This document shows, one piece after another, positions 8,740 through 20,393 of a stretch of 64,000 bases of DNA; within the stretch, counting starts at the first letter, position 1; every line of letters begins with the position of its first letter. The notes under the pieces are model-generated. The model made no database searches, was not told the DNA's origin, and worked only from the letters and a program-made list of their open reading frames with translations. A program made the translations under genes and the position numbers. The DNA comes from Tricholomella constricta (taxonomy: Eukaryota; Basidiomycota; Agaricomycetes; Agaricales; Lyophyllaceae): NCBI GenBank assembly GCA_013368375.1, contig JAACJP010000068.1, positions 1-64,000 of the forward strand, written 5' to 3'.

Positions 8740-11219
8740 ATGGAGCCCTCATCCAAGACTTTCTCGGGTAGCCATCTTCGAGAACGCGACAAGATTATAG
8801 AGGAAAAACACCAGAAGGAATTAGCGATACGGGATCGAAAATTCGAGCGACTTAGATGGGCTAATAACGATACTTTGAAACAGCTTTTTGCTGCTCAAAC
8901 TCGCAGAAATCGCCTGGCGGCGTCCCTTAGCTTTAGTGATATCTACGAAGCCCAAGTCACGATTGACACTGCTGATGGCGAAACCCCTTACAAGGACTGC
9001 TTAGAGCGGGTCGAGACACTGCAGGGGGAGCTTGCTGCAGCGCAAGCAGAGAACGAGAAGTCGCAACTCCTTCTAGAGACGTGGGAGAGAGACCAGGAGC
9101 AATTACAAGCTGAAATACGGGCTACACAGGAGAGAACAAAGGATTTCAAGTGAGCTTAGATCATGTCAGTCGTCAATGATAACTGACGCGTATTTACCGT
9201 AGAGCCGACGCGTCCAGACATAAATCCAATTCCGAGCGGCTTGCGCGGGAAATCAAGCAACTACAAGTGCGGTACGACGCCCTTGCGGACGTGAAGGAAC
9301 GCGCCGCCGCGCGTTACAAGATTGACTATGCGAAATGGCGAAAGTTTAGAGACTGGATCTTTACGGAGGAAGCGGAGCATTCGAAGGACCGAAACGACGT
9401 TGGAATTACCGAAGAAGAGAAAAGATCTCGCTACATGGCCAGTCTCATGCGAAAGAAGAAGATGATGATGGAAATAGGGCCCAACTTGGACGGCGGTAAG
9501 AGGTCACTTATATGCCACAGGAATTCTCTGACTTTACTGCACAGATAATTCACCGAAGCCGCATCCTCGGCCACCGCCGCTGGGAGGAATCACGAACTTG
9601 CAGTGTGACAAGGAGAATTTGGCTACACCACAACGTCCTTCGACACCCGCATCATCTGCTCGTTCGTCCCTACTGTCATCAACAGCGGTGACAGTCTCGA
9701 GTAGCACTTTGAATAGCACTCGTCGCGAGGAGACTACGCGGTCATTGCGGAACCGGCTGCTTGATTCAGTAGCACATGTCAAGGCCCCATCGTCCTCTCC
9801 CAATCTATTTAACGATCAATCATCTTCCAGCTCGACGAGACAACCCCTCACATTCCATCCCATTGTTTCTCGGCGGAGTCCTAAAATCAAGCAAGAAACT
9901 GGGTCGGTAGCATTGGAAATCATCTCAACCTCAATGCTGACTCGATGTTTTAGTTCCTCACTAGCAATTTCCAACCCTCAGAGACCGCCTAAGAGACAAC
10001 ATCCGGGTGCAGCTGAAATTACAGGTTCCTCTGATACAGAGGAAGATTCTCAAGGTCTGCAGTCAATCAAATACATTGATCAACTTTGCCTATAAGTTCG
10101 TTTCTAGCCATCGGACGATTTCCTGCGTTTTTTAAGGCCCGTTCCTCTCCGGCCACATCACCGGCTCCAATGGCTTCTTCACAAACTGAAGCCGACTCAC
10201 AAAGCCAATGTCCGCACCTCTCCCGTCATTATCCACCTTTGCCTGACGATCTGCCCTAGTCTTTCCTTCCCTCGATCCAACTCCTTGCCCAGCGAAACCG
10301 AAGCCTACATCGCTGGGCTATCCAAGTCTCCCCACACGCTCTGCCGTTGCTCAGCCACGCCGAATCGTTTCTCGCGATGCCGAGTCCTTGCAGCCAACCA
10401 AAATGCAACGACTAAGTGATGAGAACGCTACTCCCAAGCCCAAACAAACGTTGGGCAATGCTGGACCCTCGACGACGAAAGGCAAGGGCAAAGAAGTCCA
10501 GGCACCTCTGTCTACGCCTGCCAACCAATCACGCACAATGGGCCAAAAGCGCTTGGAAGGCTACTCGGCGTTCAAAGGGCGTGGGCGGTACGCCAAAGAC
10601 GCCTCGACGTGCGTGCGGTCTTGGTGATTTTGATGTGCCGCTTCCTTAAATCGGTAACAGTGCCAAAGACTCCATTAATGCCCAGTTCGAGATTGATCCA
10701 TCTCGGAATGGTGGTTTGGATTTTCAGTATGACGAGGTCGTGAGAACGAGGGACGACCGGCGGCAGATGGATGCGGGTGATTGTGAATGCTGTCGTGACG
10801 TGATTATCTCGTCTAACATCCTCCTTGTATCCTTGCGCTGATCTTATTCCTAGTATTACGAAGCAGTTGGCCCGCTTCCCAATCGCCTGCAAGCGCCTCT
10901 GTGGCGCTCCCCGCCTACCACCCCAGCAAAGCCGTGCGCACGGCATCAACAGCATTTATCTGTGTCAGGATCTAAGAGCTCCGCGACGCGTCGCGAGGAC
11001 CGCCAGTCGGAAATCAACTCGCATCGAAAGGCTATATCGCGACATCGACATCATTGGGATAGGCCAAAGACACCACCTGGATACTGGAATATCGGATTTC
11101 CGGACACGCAGGAGGCCGAAAACATCAATGAACAAGCGAGGGAGATGCATAGGAAGAAGCGGGAAGAGATTGCGACGGCGGCGACAAGGGAGGATGGGCG
11201 CTATAGACGGCGATCATGA
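8740..11219 (+). CDS. CTP1: DNA-end resection cofactor Ctp1/Sae2/CtIP
   Basis: Eight exons, 8740..9149, 9203..9495, 9545..9902, 9954..10054, 10108..10209, 10260..10608, 10661..10799, 10854..11219; 705 aa; introns of 49-54 bp. The N-terminal about 190 residues are Glu/Lys/Arg/Gln-rich and predicted coiled coil (the tetramerisation region in the family), followed by a long Ser/Pro/Thr-rich disordered middle. The last about 170 residues form the Sae2/Ctp1 C-terminal domain: INAQFEIDPSRN...YDEVVR, the CxxC pair (C579, C582), YYEAVGPLP, the RHR motif (647-649) and KTPPGYWNIGFP. The family activates Mre11 nuclease to start resection of DNA double-strand breaks in mitosis and meiosis. The weakest junctions are introns 3 and 5 (donors GTCGGT and GTCCGC). 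The last exon has been copied 4.9 kb downstream. Confidence 0.88.
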
Positions 11220-11523
11220 CCATCGCATGACACAAGGGGTGGCTGAAGGCTTCGGTTGCTTCATATCAGGATTCTTTTTTCTAGGTTTTATTGACGCACG
11301 GAAAGGAGCTCATTGTATTTTAGGAATCATCGCATCCTCTACTCGAATACCAGCATTGATCTGGCCTGTTCATGTTCCACACCGATTCCACGGCGGCTGA
11401 AAAGAAGATGATTCAGTCAGATATACAGAGGGTTGAATCAGCCATGGGAACAAGGGGCTCACATCGCAGGAAATGGAGGCTGTCCCCCGGCCTTCTTTTG
11501 CTTCCTACCATTGGAGCACAAGC
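11220..11523. other. Interval after CTP1
   Basis: Short pyrimidine-rich stretches with possible splice acceptors, probably CTP1 3' UTR and/or the 5' region of the next ORF; no separate gene seen. Confidence 0.4.
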
Positions 11524-12012
11524 ATGCCCAAAGCTTCGAAGTCTCCCAAATGCATCTACTCGAAAGGCTACACTTCGACTGGCATTTGCCGATTCTTCTT
11601 CGAGCTAGAGCTGTTAGGTAAACGTCGCTCAGACCTGCACGAGTACAGAAATCTGGATCCTGTGGTTGACACGCCGCCTGAGAAACGCCAGCACCCTGAT
11701 CCCGTCTCGTCCTCTCCTGGAAAGGAGAATGTGGCATCGTCGTCATCAGCTCCAGTAGTTTTCCCTAAGACGACTCGCAGGGAGTGGCCTCAGCCTGAGC
11801 GTGTTGCCTTGATGAGCAAAGACTACACCGAGGACGCGGTGTTTGTCACGACTCTAGACGACATCCCCTTCTGCTGCCACGAGGATCTCGTCACCATGTC
11901 GCGCGACAAGCTCATCAGCGTCGCTCGATCGCTCAATGCCAAACTTCCCGCCGGTATGGCGATCGACATTGACTATGTCCTCCCATCATGCATTAAGGTA
12001 TACGCGAGATGA
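11524..12012 (+). CDS. Hypothetical protein
   Basis: Open frame from ATG 11524, 162 aa. A Ser/Pro-rich segment (KENVASSSSAPVVFPK) precedes a more ordered C-terminal part with Asp-, Leu- and Cys-containing helices (FVTTLDDIPFCCHEDL...MSRDKLISVARSLNAKLP). A GTATAC donor at 11998 and an acceptor ending at 12039 would replace the last five residues with a second exon 12040..12105; a 5' intron near 11616 is also possible. It sits between CTP1 and the first kinase and is not present in the duplicated block, where an oxidoreductase remnant takes its place. I do not recognise the family. Confidence 0.4.
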   Translation: MPKASKSPKCIYSKGYTSTGICRFFFELELLGKRRSDLHEYRNLDPVVDTPPEKRQHPDPVSSSPGKENVASSSSAPVVFPKTTRREWPQPERVALMSKDYTEDAVFVTTLDDIPFCCHEDLVTMSRDKLISVARSLNAKLPAGMAIDIDYVLPSCIKVYAR

Positions 12013-12152
12013 AGGACTGAAGGGGTGCATTAAATGTAGTCCCACGAAAATGATAACACGCATGCAAAGTCCTTGATCATCATTGAGTGGAAGAGCTCCG
12101 TGTGAGCGAGAGAACAATTACACAGTGAGCAGAAATTATACCAAAGCGTGAA

Positions 12153-15100
12153 TGTCGTGCATGAAATCTAGGAGAGACCTCTGTCCTTGTATATCTCCAC
12201 AACTTTCTCCAAAGCCGCAGCTACTTCATGGGGCTTGACCCCATCTCTTGGGAAAAAGGCCGCTTCTCCTACTGGTGGCTGAAATTTGATCCATAGGGCC
12301 TGCTGAAGTTCCATCAACGCGGCGCGGTGAAATTTCACGAGCCCCGGCTCCGAAGCACCCGTCCAGAACTCGAGGCCGTTAAGAGCCAAAACCGATAACC
12401 ACTTAGTTCCAAATCCGAAAAATTCGCGTTTGCGTTCCCCAAGCTCCTCCATGGTGGGCGCGTTATCGCCTGCTGCCCATTGTTGCACCGCTGTCGGCCA
12501 AAGTGGGGAGATTTTGCGTGGCGCATCTGGGTAGCAGTTTGGAGCCGGGTAATCGTAGGTGAACATCGAAAGGTAGACAACGAAGAACGTGCTCTGCAGC
12601 TGCAAGAAATATAGTCAGTGCGTGTCGCGGGATAATGTGAGGTAGTATGGCTCACATCACCATAGACAGAGCTTTGCGACCCAAGGAGAAATGGGATGGA
12701 CATGAACGGTGTCATGCCCTGATGCAAGTCAGCAAGGAGATCGCGTCATCACAACAGTCAGTGTACTTGAACTTACAGTACGAAAATCCGGCTGTTTTTT
12801 TCCTTCTTCTCCTGACTCCTTGGGTACCTGCTATCAAAGACAGCTATGAGAGCGGACCATATGAAACTCGCCATCAGAGAATTACCAGCTTGTCCCTACC
12901 CCCTTGCGACACCCATTTTTCCTGTGTATGTGGCACGCTTTCCGGAATAAAGGCAGCCATGTCGAGGTCATGGAGGCCACCAGACGAGGGCATGAGGACG
13001 GACTGGCGACGGACAAGCGCAGCCCTAACCGCTTTGCCATCACCAAAGTCTATGTTTACGCCTTCACATTGCTCGTCGGGATTGGCATATTTTTCGTCAC
13101 TTAAGACGATGTTTCCGAAGCTGACGTCGCGATGGATCAAGCCTACGTCTTGCAGTTCGCCAATTGCTGCAAGCTCATCAGAAATGGGGATAAAATATAT
13201 ATCAGTCCGAGCGCTCACCCTTCAAGACACCGATGATAGCGCCGTAGAATTCACAGCCCGTCTCGAACTGGGCCAAAGTGCGTTTAAACGCCGAGATTTT
13301 GACAATTTCCTCGCGATCTACGATATCAAAGCCCAAATTTTCTGGTTTTGTCGCAACGACCAAGTTGCGCACGACGTCCGAATTTTTACCCAAGTACCAG
13401 ACACTACAAAGAAACATTGAATTGTGGCACATGGAGAAAGAGAAACAAACGACACACTCGGTCGGCAAGAGCACATGTTTTATTATCCCCTCATCCTGTG
13501 CCTTCTGCGCCACCTTCAAAATGTCTTTCCTATAGGCTTCAGATTGAATATCTGCACAGTAGAACTTCAGTGCGTATGGACCAATGAAAATGGGCATGTC
13601 AGAATCGATCTTGTGAACGTTGGCCAGCGACTCCCTTTCGGACCCGGACACCTCTCTATATGCACACCAGATCCGCGCGCACCGTCCGACGAGGGAGCTT
13701 TGGTCCTCGAGGAGATACTTGGTGTAATATCGAGTATGATTTTCGCTCGTTACTGAAGACTCGGGAAGATGGCGTTTGCTATTCTCCAGGGTAACAAAGT
13801 TTACTTCCTTAAATCGGTACTTTGCTGGCGGTGGAGGATCTCGCGTCAAGGAACTAGGTGCTGGGCGCTGTTTACTGGTCGTTGCATCTAGTTCTGGCAC
13901 CGGCGGTGCCTCTGTATCCCGCAACGAGAACGCTGGGTGGTGGCCCAGCTCTTGATCTGTCGCCAACATGATTCCGAGTGATAGCCGGATAGCTTCGATT
14001 ACACCACGCCCAGTATCCTTCCTGAAAACACATTCCTCTATCCCTGTCGCGTCAGCACGCAAGAGTCCCAACTCATCCTTCGTCGCCATCAGACCCAGGC
14101 AGAAACGTAGCCACGGTTGCACACATCGCTGCTGGTCCATGTGACGAGCACACCATATCAAAGCTGCCCCCATGTCTGTCTGTTTTCCCTCCCCGGGCAC
14201 CAGGACATTGGGGTAGCAAACACGCGACATGTCCAAGAAACGAGATTCACGATGCTTCTTCAAGGCGCTCGTGACCCACAGAGGGGGGATTGGGAGCTGG
14301 TTCATCTCCAGTTGTGTCGATAGCTCCTCTAGATTTGACAGCAGCTGGGGGTCATATTCCGCGTCGTTTGGCTTGGTACTCAGAGACTGGGCGGCATCGC
14401 TACCAGAATGATCGCTATCCGTGAGTGTCACCACAGCGGCTGACAAAAGACGAGAGTATGGTTCGAAAAGGCTGGGAAAGTATGCTTCGATCAAACCCAG
14501 AGCGGATGGCCTTTCTTGATATTCGTTTAGACGTGTCTGATCACGGTCCGATACAAAGGCGGACAATGGCAAAGCGACAAAGTCCGGCGGGAAGCCTTGC
14601 CCACCGGGGGGTTGAAGTGGTAGAGGAAGTCGACAACGACGCGAGAGTCTGGTTAATCGGACGGTGGGCGTGCGCTTTGACAATTGTGCTTGATCGGTCA
14701 TACCAGCAGCAAGATAGGCCGCCATTCCAATGATATTGAAGAAATTTTCAGCGTGGCACCCTTTTCCCGTGCCCAATTCCTCCGCCCATGTCCACACGTA
14801 GTCCGTACTTTGAGGAGTTGAATCAGTCTTCGAAGCAAGGCTTGCGCATAAGGCCCCATGGTTACACGCTCTGGGCCACTGGTCACGATTTAGCTTTTCG
14901 CCGTTCAAATCAACAGTGAGGACTCCACAGCGTAGCAAGGATAACGTGATGCGAGCGGCTAGAGGAATAGACACGATATCTCCTAAGACATGACCCACAA
15001 GATCAGCACTGTGCCAGCGGGTGTTCAGCCAGTTAAACAGGGATTCATCAAGTTCCTGCCTCGATAATGTTAGCATAGCTTGACATGACGAAGATATAGT

Positions 15101-15531
15101 GGCTCGACCACTGTTTCAGATTCGGGCTCTAAGCATGGATCGTCAAATTCATCAAGAGGCACATATTTCGGCGGTTGGTTTCGCACGACGAATCCGTCAG
15201 GCAGTATCTGTTAGAGGTTCAACGGTAACAGTGAGTAACAGTCGGCATTAGATTTCACGCGAGTTCGTACCTCATTCGCTTGCTCGATACAGTTCACGTT
15301 GCGCAATCTGATTTCTCTCTTCGTAAAAGGGGTTATTAGGAAGTGGTGTGAGGTCTTGAGACGACCGTAGAATGCTGGAGCACGAGAAATAGGATAAAAA
15401 TAAGGGAGTACAGGTCGCCATCGTGCTAGCAGCATTGGTCGTGGTTCAAATTCTACACCATGCGCCCAAACGCGACACGCATGGCGCGACACTCCAAAAC
15501 ATTCACATCTAATCTTATCAGCATACCTTGT
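12153..15531. repeat. Kinase segmental duplication, copy A
   Basis: Direct duplication partner of 17051-20393. Identity is very high through the large kinase exon and the 5' flank and lower in the C-terminal exons. It rises again over the last about 75 bp around the stop codon. Confidence 0.88.
12168..15435 (-). CDS. FunK1-type fungal protein kinase, copy A
   Basis: Model: complement(12168..12599, 12656..12718, 12777..12830, 12886..13166, 13219..13403, 13458..15055, 15112..15207, 15271..15435), 957 aa. The 54-bp intron 13404..13457 has good splice sites but is also in frame, so it may be retained; the 15056..15111 donor could also be 3 nt further downstream. The long N-terminal half is specific to this expanded fungal family. 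The kinase core is split: an ALKF lysine region, then after the 13167..13218 intron the catalytic loop HRDVSFGN (HRD at 693-695), a DFG-like IDFGD (721-723), and the RT|GMTPFMSIPFL activation-segment end. A C-terminal extension ends in EVAAALEKVVEIYKDRGLS. Such kinases (Pkinase_fungal/FunK1) are greatly expanded in mushrooms; substrates are unknown. Confidence 0.8.
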
Positions 15532-15820
15532 TTCACAAGTTTATCTCTGGACCTTCGAGATACATGCTTGAATCTAGCGCGATGCATATGACCTTTCCAT
15601 AGGTAAGTCTGTTCGTTTGGGGTGCGGTAAATATATTGAACTCTGATACGAGAGCCCGAGGTGCGCAATTACCACCGACCACTTTGGATTAATGACTACA
15701 TAAATATAGAGGTAATCGTGTTACCAGTTCTTCACGAATGTAGCGATATACTAGGGAATGGAAGGTCAAATAAAAAAGAATTCACGGCGTATCGTCAAAA
15801 TTCATCCATGTATTGCACCG

Positions 15821-16063
15821 ATCTGTGTCAGGATCTAAGAGCTCCGCGACGCGTCGCGAGCACCGCCAGTCGGAAATCAACTCGCATCGACAGGCTATAT
15901 GGCGACATCGACATCATTGGGATAGGCCAAAGACACCACCTGGGTCTGGAATATCGGATTTCCGGACAGGCAGGAGGCCGAAAACATCAATGAATGGCGA
16001 GGGAGATGCAAAGGAAGAAGCGGGAAGAGATTGCGACCGTAGCGACAAGGGAGGATGGGCGCT
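15821..16063 (+). pseudogene. Duplicated tail of CTP1
   Basis: About 243 bp nearly identical to 10958-11202, the last exon of CTP1. It includes the codons for SKSSATRRE, the RHR motif region and the KTPPG stretch. Against the original it has scattered substitutions and a 2-base loss in the YWNI codons that shifts the frame. It lacks the upstream exons and the stop, so it is a gene fragment. The homology breaks off at GGGCGCT (16057-16063), where oxidoreductase sequence begins. Confidence 0.92.
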
Positions 16064-16745
16064 GGAGGTCGTCGAGGCTGTCGTTAAGCGCGCCGGGGAA
16101 AGCAGGGCTGCGATTAGGTTCAGCCCGTGGAGTACAGCCCAAGGTGTGTTAACTTCTTAACTTATATTTTGTTATACCGGTTTCCTTGTGGTCGGTGAGC
16201 TTATGTGTGTGTGCCAGGCATGGGCATGCGCGACCCGAAACCGACGTTCGGGTACGTGGTGGGGGAGCTGCGGAGGCGCTTCCTGCGTCTCTCGTACATC
16301 CTCGTCGTCGAGCCCCGCGTGAGTGGCGTCACTACCTTGACGCACGTCCCAGAGGGGCAGTCCAACGACTTCATCCGCGAGATCTGGGCCAGCAGTGACG
16401 GGGTCCATGACCGGCGGCTCATCAACGCTGGCGGCTACAACCGCAACCTGGGGATCGCTCAAGCTGATGCGAAGGGGGACCTGCCAGTGATCGCGTACTA
16501 CGGGCGGCCGTTCATTGCGAATGTGGGTTTGATTTAACTTGTTGTGGTTGTGATATTCTGCTCACATCGCCATCGCTTGCTCGCGTTGTTGTTTATAACT
16601 TAGCCGGATTTGCCGTACCGTCTCGCAAAGGACGTGCCGTTGGCGATTGGGGCTCGCAGTTGTGTTATCGGTATGGGAGCTTGGATCCGAAGGGATATAC
16701 GGACTATCCACCTGCGGGAGAGGACACGGCCTGGAAGGACCTTTT
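16064..16745 (+). pseudogene. Remnant of old yellow enzyme (NADH:flavin oxidoreductase) gene
   Basis: Three exon-like pieces resemble the C-terminal third of an OYE-family flavin oxidoreductase. 16064-16143 matches the IRFSPWST region. After an intron-like 16144-16217, 16218-16522 reads GMGMRDPKPTFGYVV, YILVVEPRVSG, FIREIW, LINAGGYN and the FMN-phosphate-binding-like YYGRPFIAN. After a second intron-like stretch, 16604-about 16745 reads PDLPYRLAKDVPL. A frameshift near 16660 then precedes YGSLDPKGYTDYP. The FMN-binding barrel N-terminal two thirds are missing, so the gene cannot be functional. It directly abuts the CTP1 fragment and lies upstream of kinase copy B. Confidence 0.85.
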
Positions 16746-17050
16746 CTATGTCGAGAGCAAACCGTCAAAAAAACTTGGCCCCCTGTTGCTTTCTCGAACT
16801 CCCATGAGGATTCTATATATGTACCGATGACAGATTTATTAATCCGAACTGGCTATTTCTAACGATTTCAGTAATTACAAGGCAGTTGTGGCGACGGCGC
16901 CGCTTGGCACTGGTCGATGTCGATGTATATACACCATTTCTTGCGACCACGGGAACGATGCTCAACATCGAATGGCTGTATATTTTCGGCCACCATGTTA
17001 ATGACGTTCAAGTAATTACAGACTAAGCAGAGTCGGAGATGATCACAAAG

Positions 17051-20000
17051 TGTCGTGGATGAAATCTAGGAGAGACCTCTGTCCTTGTATATCTCCACAA
17101 CTTTCTCCAAAGCCGCAGCTACTTCACGAGGCTTGACCCCAAGTTTTTTGAACAAAACCATACGACCGGTTGATTCCTCAACCTTTGTCCATATAGCCTG
17201 GTGGAATTCCAACAAAGCGGCGCCGTGGCATTCATCGAGCGTCCGATCCACAGGATCAACCAGCCAGAACTTTAAGCCATTGTCGATCAGACATACCAGC
17301 CAGGCTGCTTGAGATTGGAAGAATTTTTGTTTTCGAGTTCCTAGATCCTCCATAGACACAGAATCATCCGCCCATCGTTGCACCTCTGTCGGCCAATGTG
17401 GCAAGGTTGTCCGTGGCGCTTCCGGGTAGCAGTTCGGAGCCGGGGTGTCGAAGGTGAGCATTGAGAGATAGAGAACGAAGAAGGTGCTCTGCAGCTGAAA
17501 GAATGGTAATCAGTGAGTGTTGCAGGATAATATTGCATAGTATGACTCACATCATCATAGACAGAGTTCTGCTCCCCCGAGAGAAGTGGAATTGACATGA
17601 AAGGTGTCGTGCCCTGGCCAAGTCAGCATGGACATCGCGTCTTCAAAACAGTCATGTAAACTTACAGTACGAAAATCCGGCCCTGTGATCCTCTTGTTTG
17701 ACGGAGCCTTGGAAATCTACCAAAGACAGCTGTGAGAGCAGTACAGTTTCGCCAACTGAGCATTACCGTTTTCACGCCCTTTGACGTCCAAAGAACCGGG
17801 CGTTCGAGTTTTGGTACACTCTTTGGAATGGAGGCGGCGCTGTCGAGGTCATGGAGGCCACCAGACGAGGGCATGAGGATGGACTGGCGACGGACAAGCG
17901 CAGCCCTAACCGCTTTGCCATCACCAGAATCTATGTTGACGCCTTCACATTCCTTGTCGGAATTGGCATATTTTTCGTCACTTAAGACGATATTTCCGAA
18001 GCTGACGTCACGATGCATGATGCCTGCGTCCTGTAGTTCGCCGATTGCTGCAAGCTCGTCAGAATGGGTGAGAGATAGAGCAGCCCGAGCACTCACCCTT
18101 CAAGACACCGATGATAGCGCCGTAGAATTCACAGCCCGTCTCGAACTGGGCCAACGTGCGTTTAAACGCCGAGATTTTGACAATTTCCTCGCGATCTACG
18201 ATATCAAAGCCCGAATTTTCTGGTTTTGTCGCAACGACCAAGTTGCGCACGACGTCCGAATTTTTACCCAAGTACCAGACACTACAAAGAAACATTGAAT
18301 TGTGGCACATGGAGAAAGAGAAACAAACGACACACTCGGTCGGCAAGAGCACATGTTTTATTATCCCCTCATCCTGTGCCTTCTGCGCCACCTTCAAAAT
18401 GTCTTTCCCATAGGCTTCAGATTGAATATCTGCACAGTAGAACTTCAGTGCGTATGGACCAATGAAAATGGGCATGTGAGAATCGATCTTGTGAACGTTG
18501 GCCAGCGATTCCCTTTCGCACCCGGACACCTCCCTATATGCACACCAGATCCGCGTGCACCGTCCGACGAGGGAGCTTTGGTCCTCGAGGAGATACTTGG
18601 TGTAATATCGAGTATGATTTTCGCTCGTTACTGAAGACTCGGGAAGATGGCGTTTGCTATTCTCCAGGGTAACAAAGTTTACTTCCTTAAATCGGTACTT
18701 TGCTGGCGGTGGCGTCAAGGAACTAGGTGCTGGGCGCTTTTTACTGGTCGTTGCATCTAGTTCTGGTACAGGCAGCGCCTCTGTGTCCCGCAACGAGAAC
18801 GCTGGGTGGTGGCCCAGCTCTTGATCTGTCGCCAACATGATTCCGAGTGATAGCCGGATAGCCTCGATTACACCACGCCCAGTATCCTTCCTGAAAACAC
18901 ATTCCTCTATCCCTGTCGCATCAGCACGCAAGAGTCCCAACTCGTCCTTCGTCGCCATCAGGCCCAGGCAGAAACGTAGCCACGGTTGCACACATCGCTG
19001 CTGGTCCATGTGACGAGCACACCATATCAAAGCTGCCCCCATGTCTGTCTGTTTTCCCTCCCCGGGCACCAGGACATTGGGGTAGCAAACACGCGACATG
19101 TCCAAGAAACGAGACTCACGATGCTTCTTCACGGCGCTCGTGACCCACAGAGGGGGGATTGGGAGCTGGTTCATCTCCAGTTGTGTCGATAGCTCCTCTA
19201 GATTTGACAGCAGCTGGGGGTCATATTCCGCGTCGTTTGGCTTGGTACTCAGAGACTGGGCGGCATCGCTACCAGAATGATCGCTATCCGTGAGTGTCAC
19301 CACAGCGGCTGACAAAAGACGAGAGTATGGTTCAAAAAGGCTGGGAAAGTATGCTTCGATCAAACCCAGAGCGGATGGCCTTTCTTGATATTCGTTTAGA
19401 CGTGTCTGATCACGGTCCGATACAAAGGCGGACGATGGCAAAGCGACAAAGTCCGGCGGGAAGCCTTGCCCACCGGGGGGGTGAAGTGGTAGAGGAAGTC
19501 GACGACGACGCGAGAGTCTGGTAAATCTGAGGGTAGGTGTACGCTTTGACAATTGTGCTTGATCGGTCATACCAGCAGCAAGATAGGCCGCCATTCCAAC
19601 AATATTGACGAAATTTTCAGCATGGCACCCTTTCCCCGTGCCCAATTCCTCCGCCCATGTCCACACGTAGTCCGTACTTTGAGGAGTTGAATCAGTCTTT
19701 GAAGCAAGGCTTGCGCATGAGGCCGCATGGTTACACGCTCTAGGCCACTGGTCACGATTTAGGATTTCGCCGTTCAAGTTGACAGTGAGGACTCCACAGC
19801 GTAGCAAGGATAACGTAATGCGAGCGGCTAGGGGAATAGACACGATATCACCCAAGACATGACCCACGAGATCAGCACTGCGCCAGCGGCTGTTCAGCCA
19901 GTTAAAGAGGGATTCACTGACTTCCTGCCTCATTACTGTTAGTATACTTGACATGACGAAGATATAGTGGCTTGACCACTGTTTCGGATTCGGGCTCTAA

Positions 20001-20393
20001 GCATGGATCGTCAAATTCATCAAGAGGCACATATTTCGGCGGTTGGTTTCGCACGACGAATCCGTCAGGCAGTATCTGTTAGTGCAGTGAGTAACAGTCT
20101 GCATTAAATTTCACGCGAGTTCATACCTCATTCGCTTGCTCGATACAGTTCACGTTGCGCAATCTGATTTCTCTCTTCGTAAAAGGCGTTGCTGGGAAGT
20201 GGTGTGAGGTCTGGAAACGACCGTAGAATGCTGGAGCACGGGAAGTAGGACAAAAATGAGGGAGTACAGGTCGCCATCGTGCTAGCAGCATTGGTCGTGG
20301 TTCAAATTATACATTCACGCTTCATGGGCCCAAACGCGACACGCATGACGCGGCACTCCTAAACATTCGCATCTAATCTTATCAGCATGCCTT
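17051..20393. repeat. Kinase segmental duplication, copy B
   Basis: Direct repeat of 12153-15531. Homology ends on the right at the ATCTTATCAGCAT(A/G)CCTTG sequence shared with 15531. Confidence 0.88.
17066..20291 (-). CDS. FunK1-type fungal protein kinase, copy B
   Basis: Model parallel to copy A: complement(17066..17494, 17551..17613, 17666..17716, 17767..18047, 18097..18281, 18336..19924, 19980..20075, 20127..20291), 952 aa, all introns 49-56 bp. The N-terminal about 640 residues are almost identical to copy A apart from a 3-codon loss near the Pro-rich linker. HRDVSFGN is kept (HRD 690-692), but the DFG phenylalanine is Ser (DSG, 718-720). From the GLHDLD motif onward the two proteins diverge strongly until the last 20 residues, which match again. 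The magnesium-binding Asp and catalytic Asp are retained, so activity is possible. It is intact by eye and therefore not called a pseudogene. Confidence 0.8.

Noticed and set aside
12647..13420. Plus-strand ORF of 257 codons
   Set aside because: Antisense shadow of kinase copy A; it crosses that gene's introns and has no signature. The same applies to its partner at 17732-18298.
14700..14760. 55-bp intron-like GTATGA...ACCAG segment in the kinase large exon
   Set aside because: Removing it shifts the frame to early stops in both copies, whereas reading through keeps about 600 codons open.
15453..15668. Minus-strand ORF upstream of kinase A
   Set aside because: No good start; the kinase model starts at ATG 15435, a position conserved in copy B at 20291.
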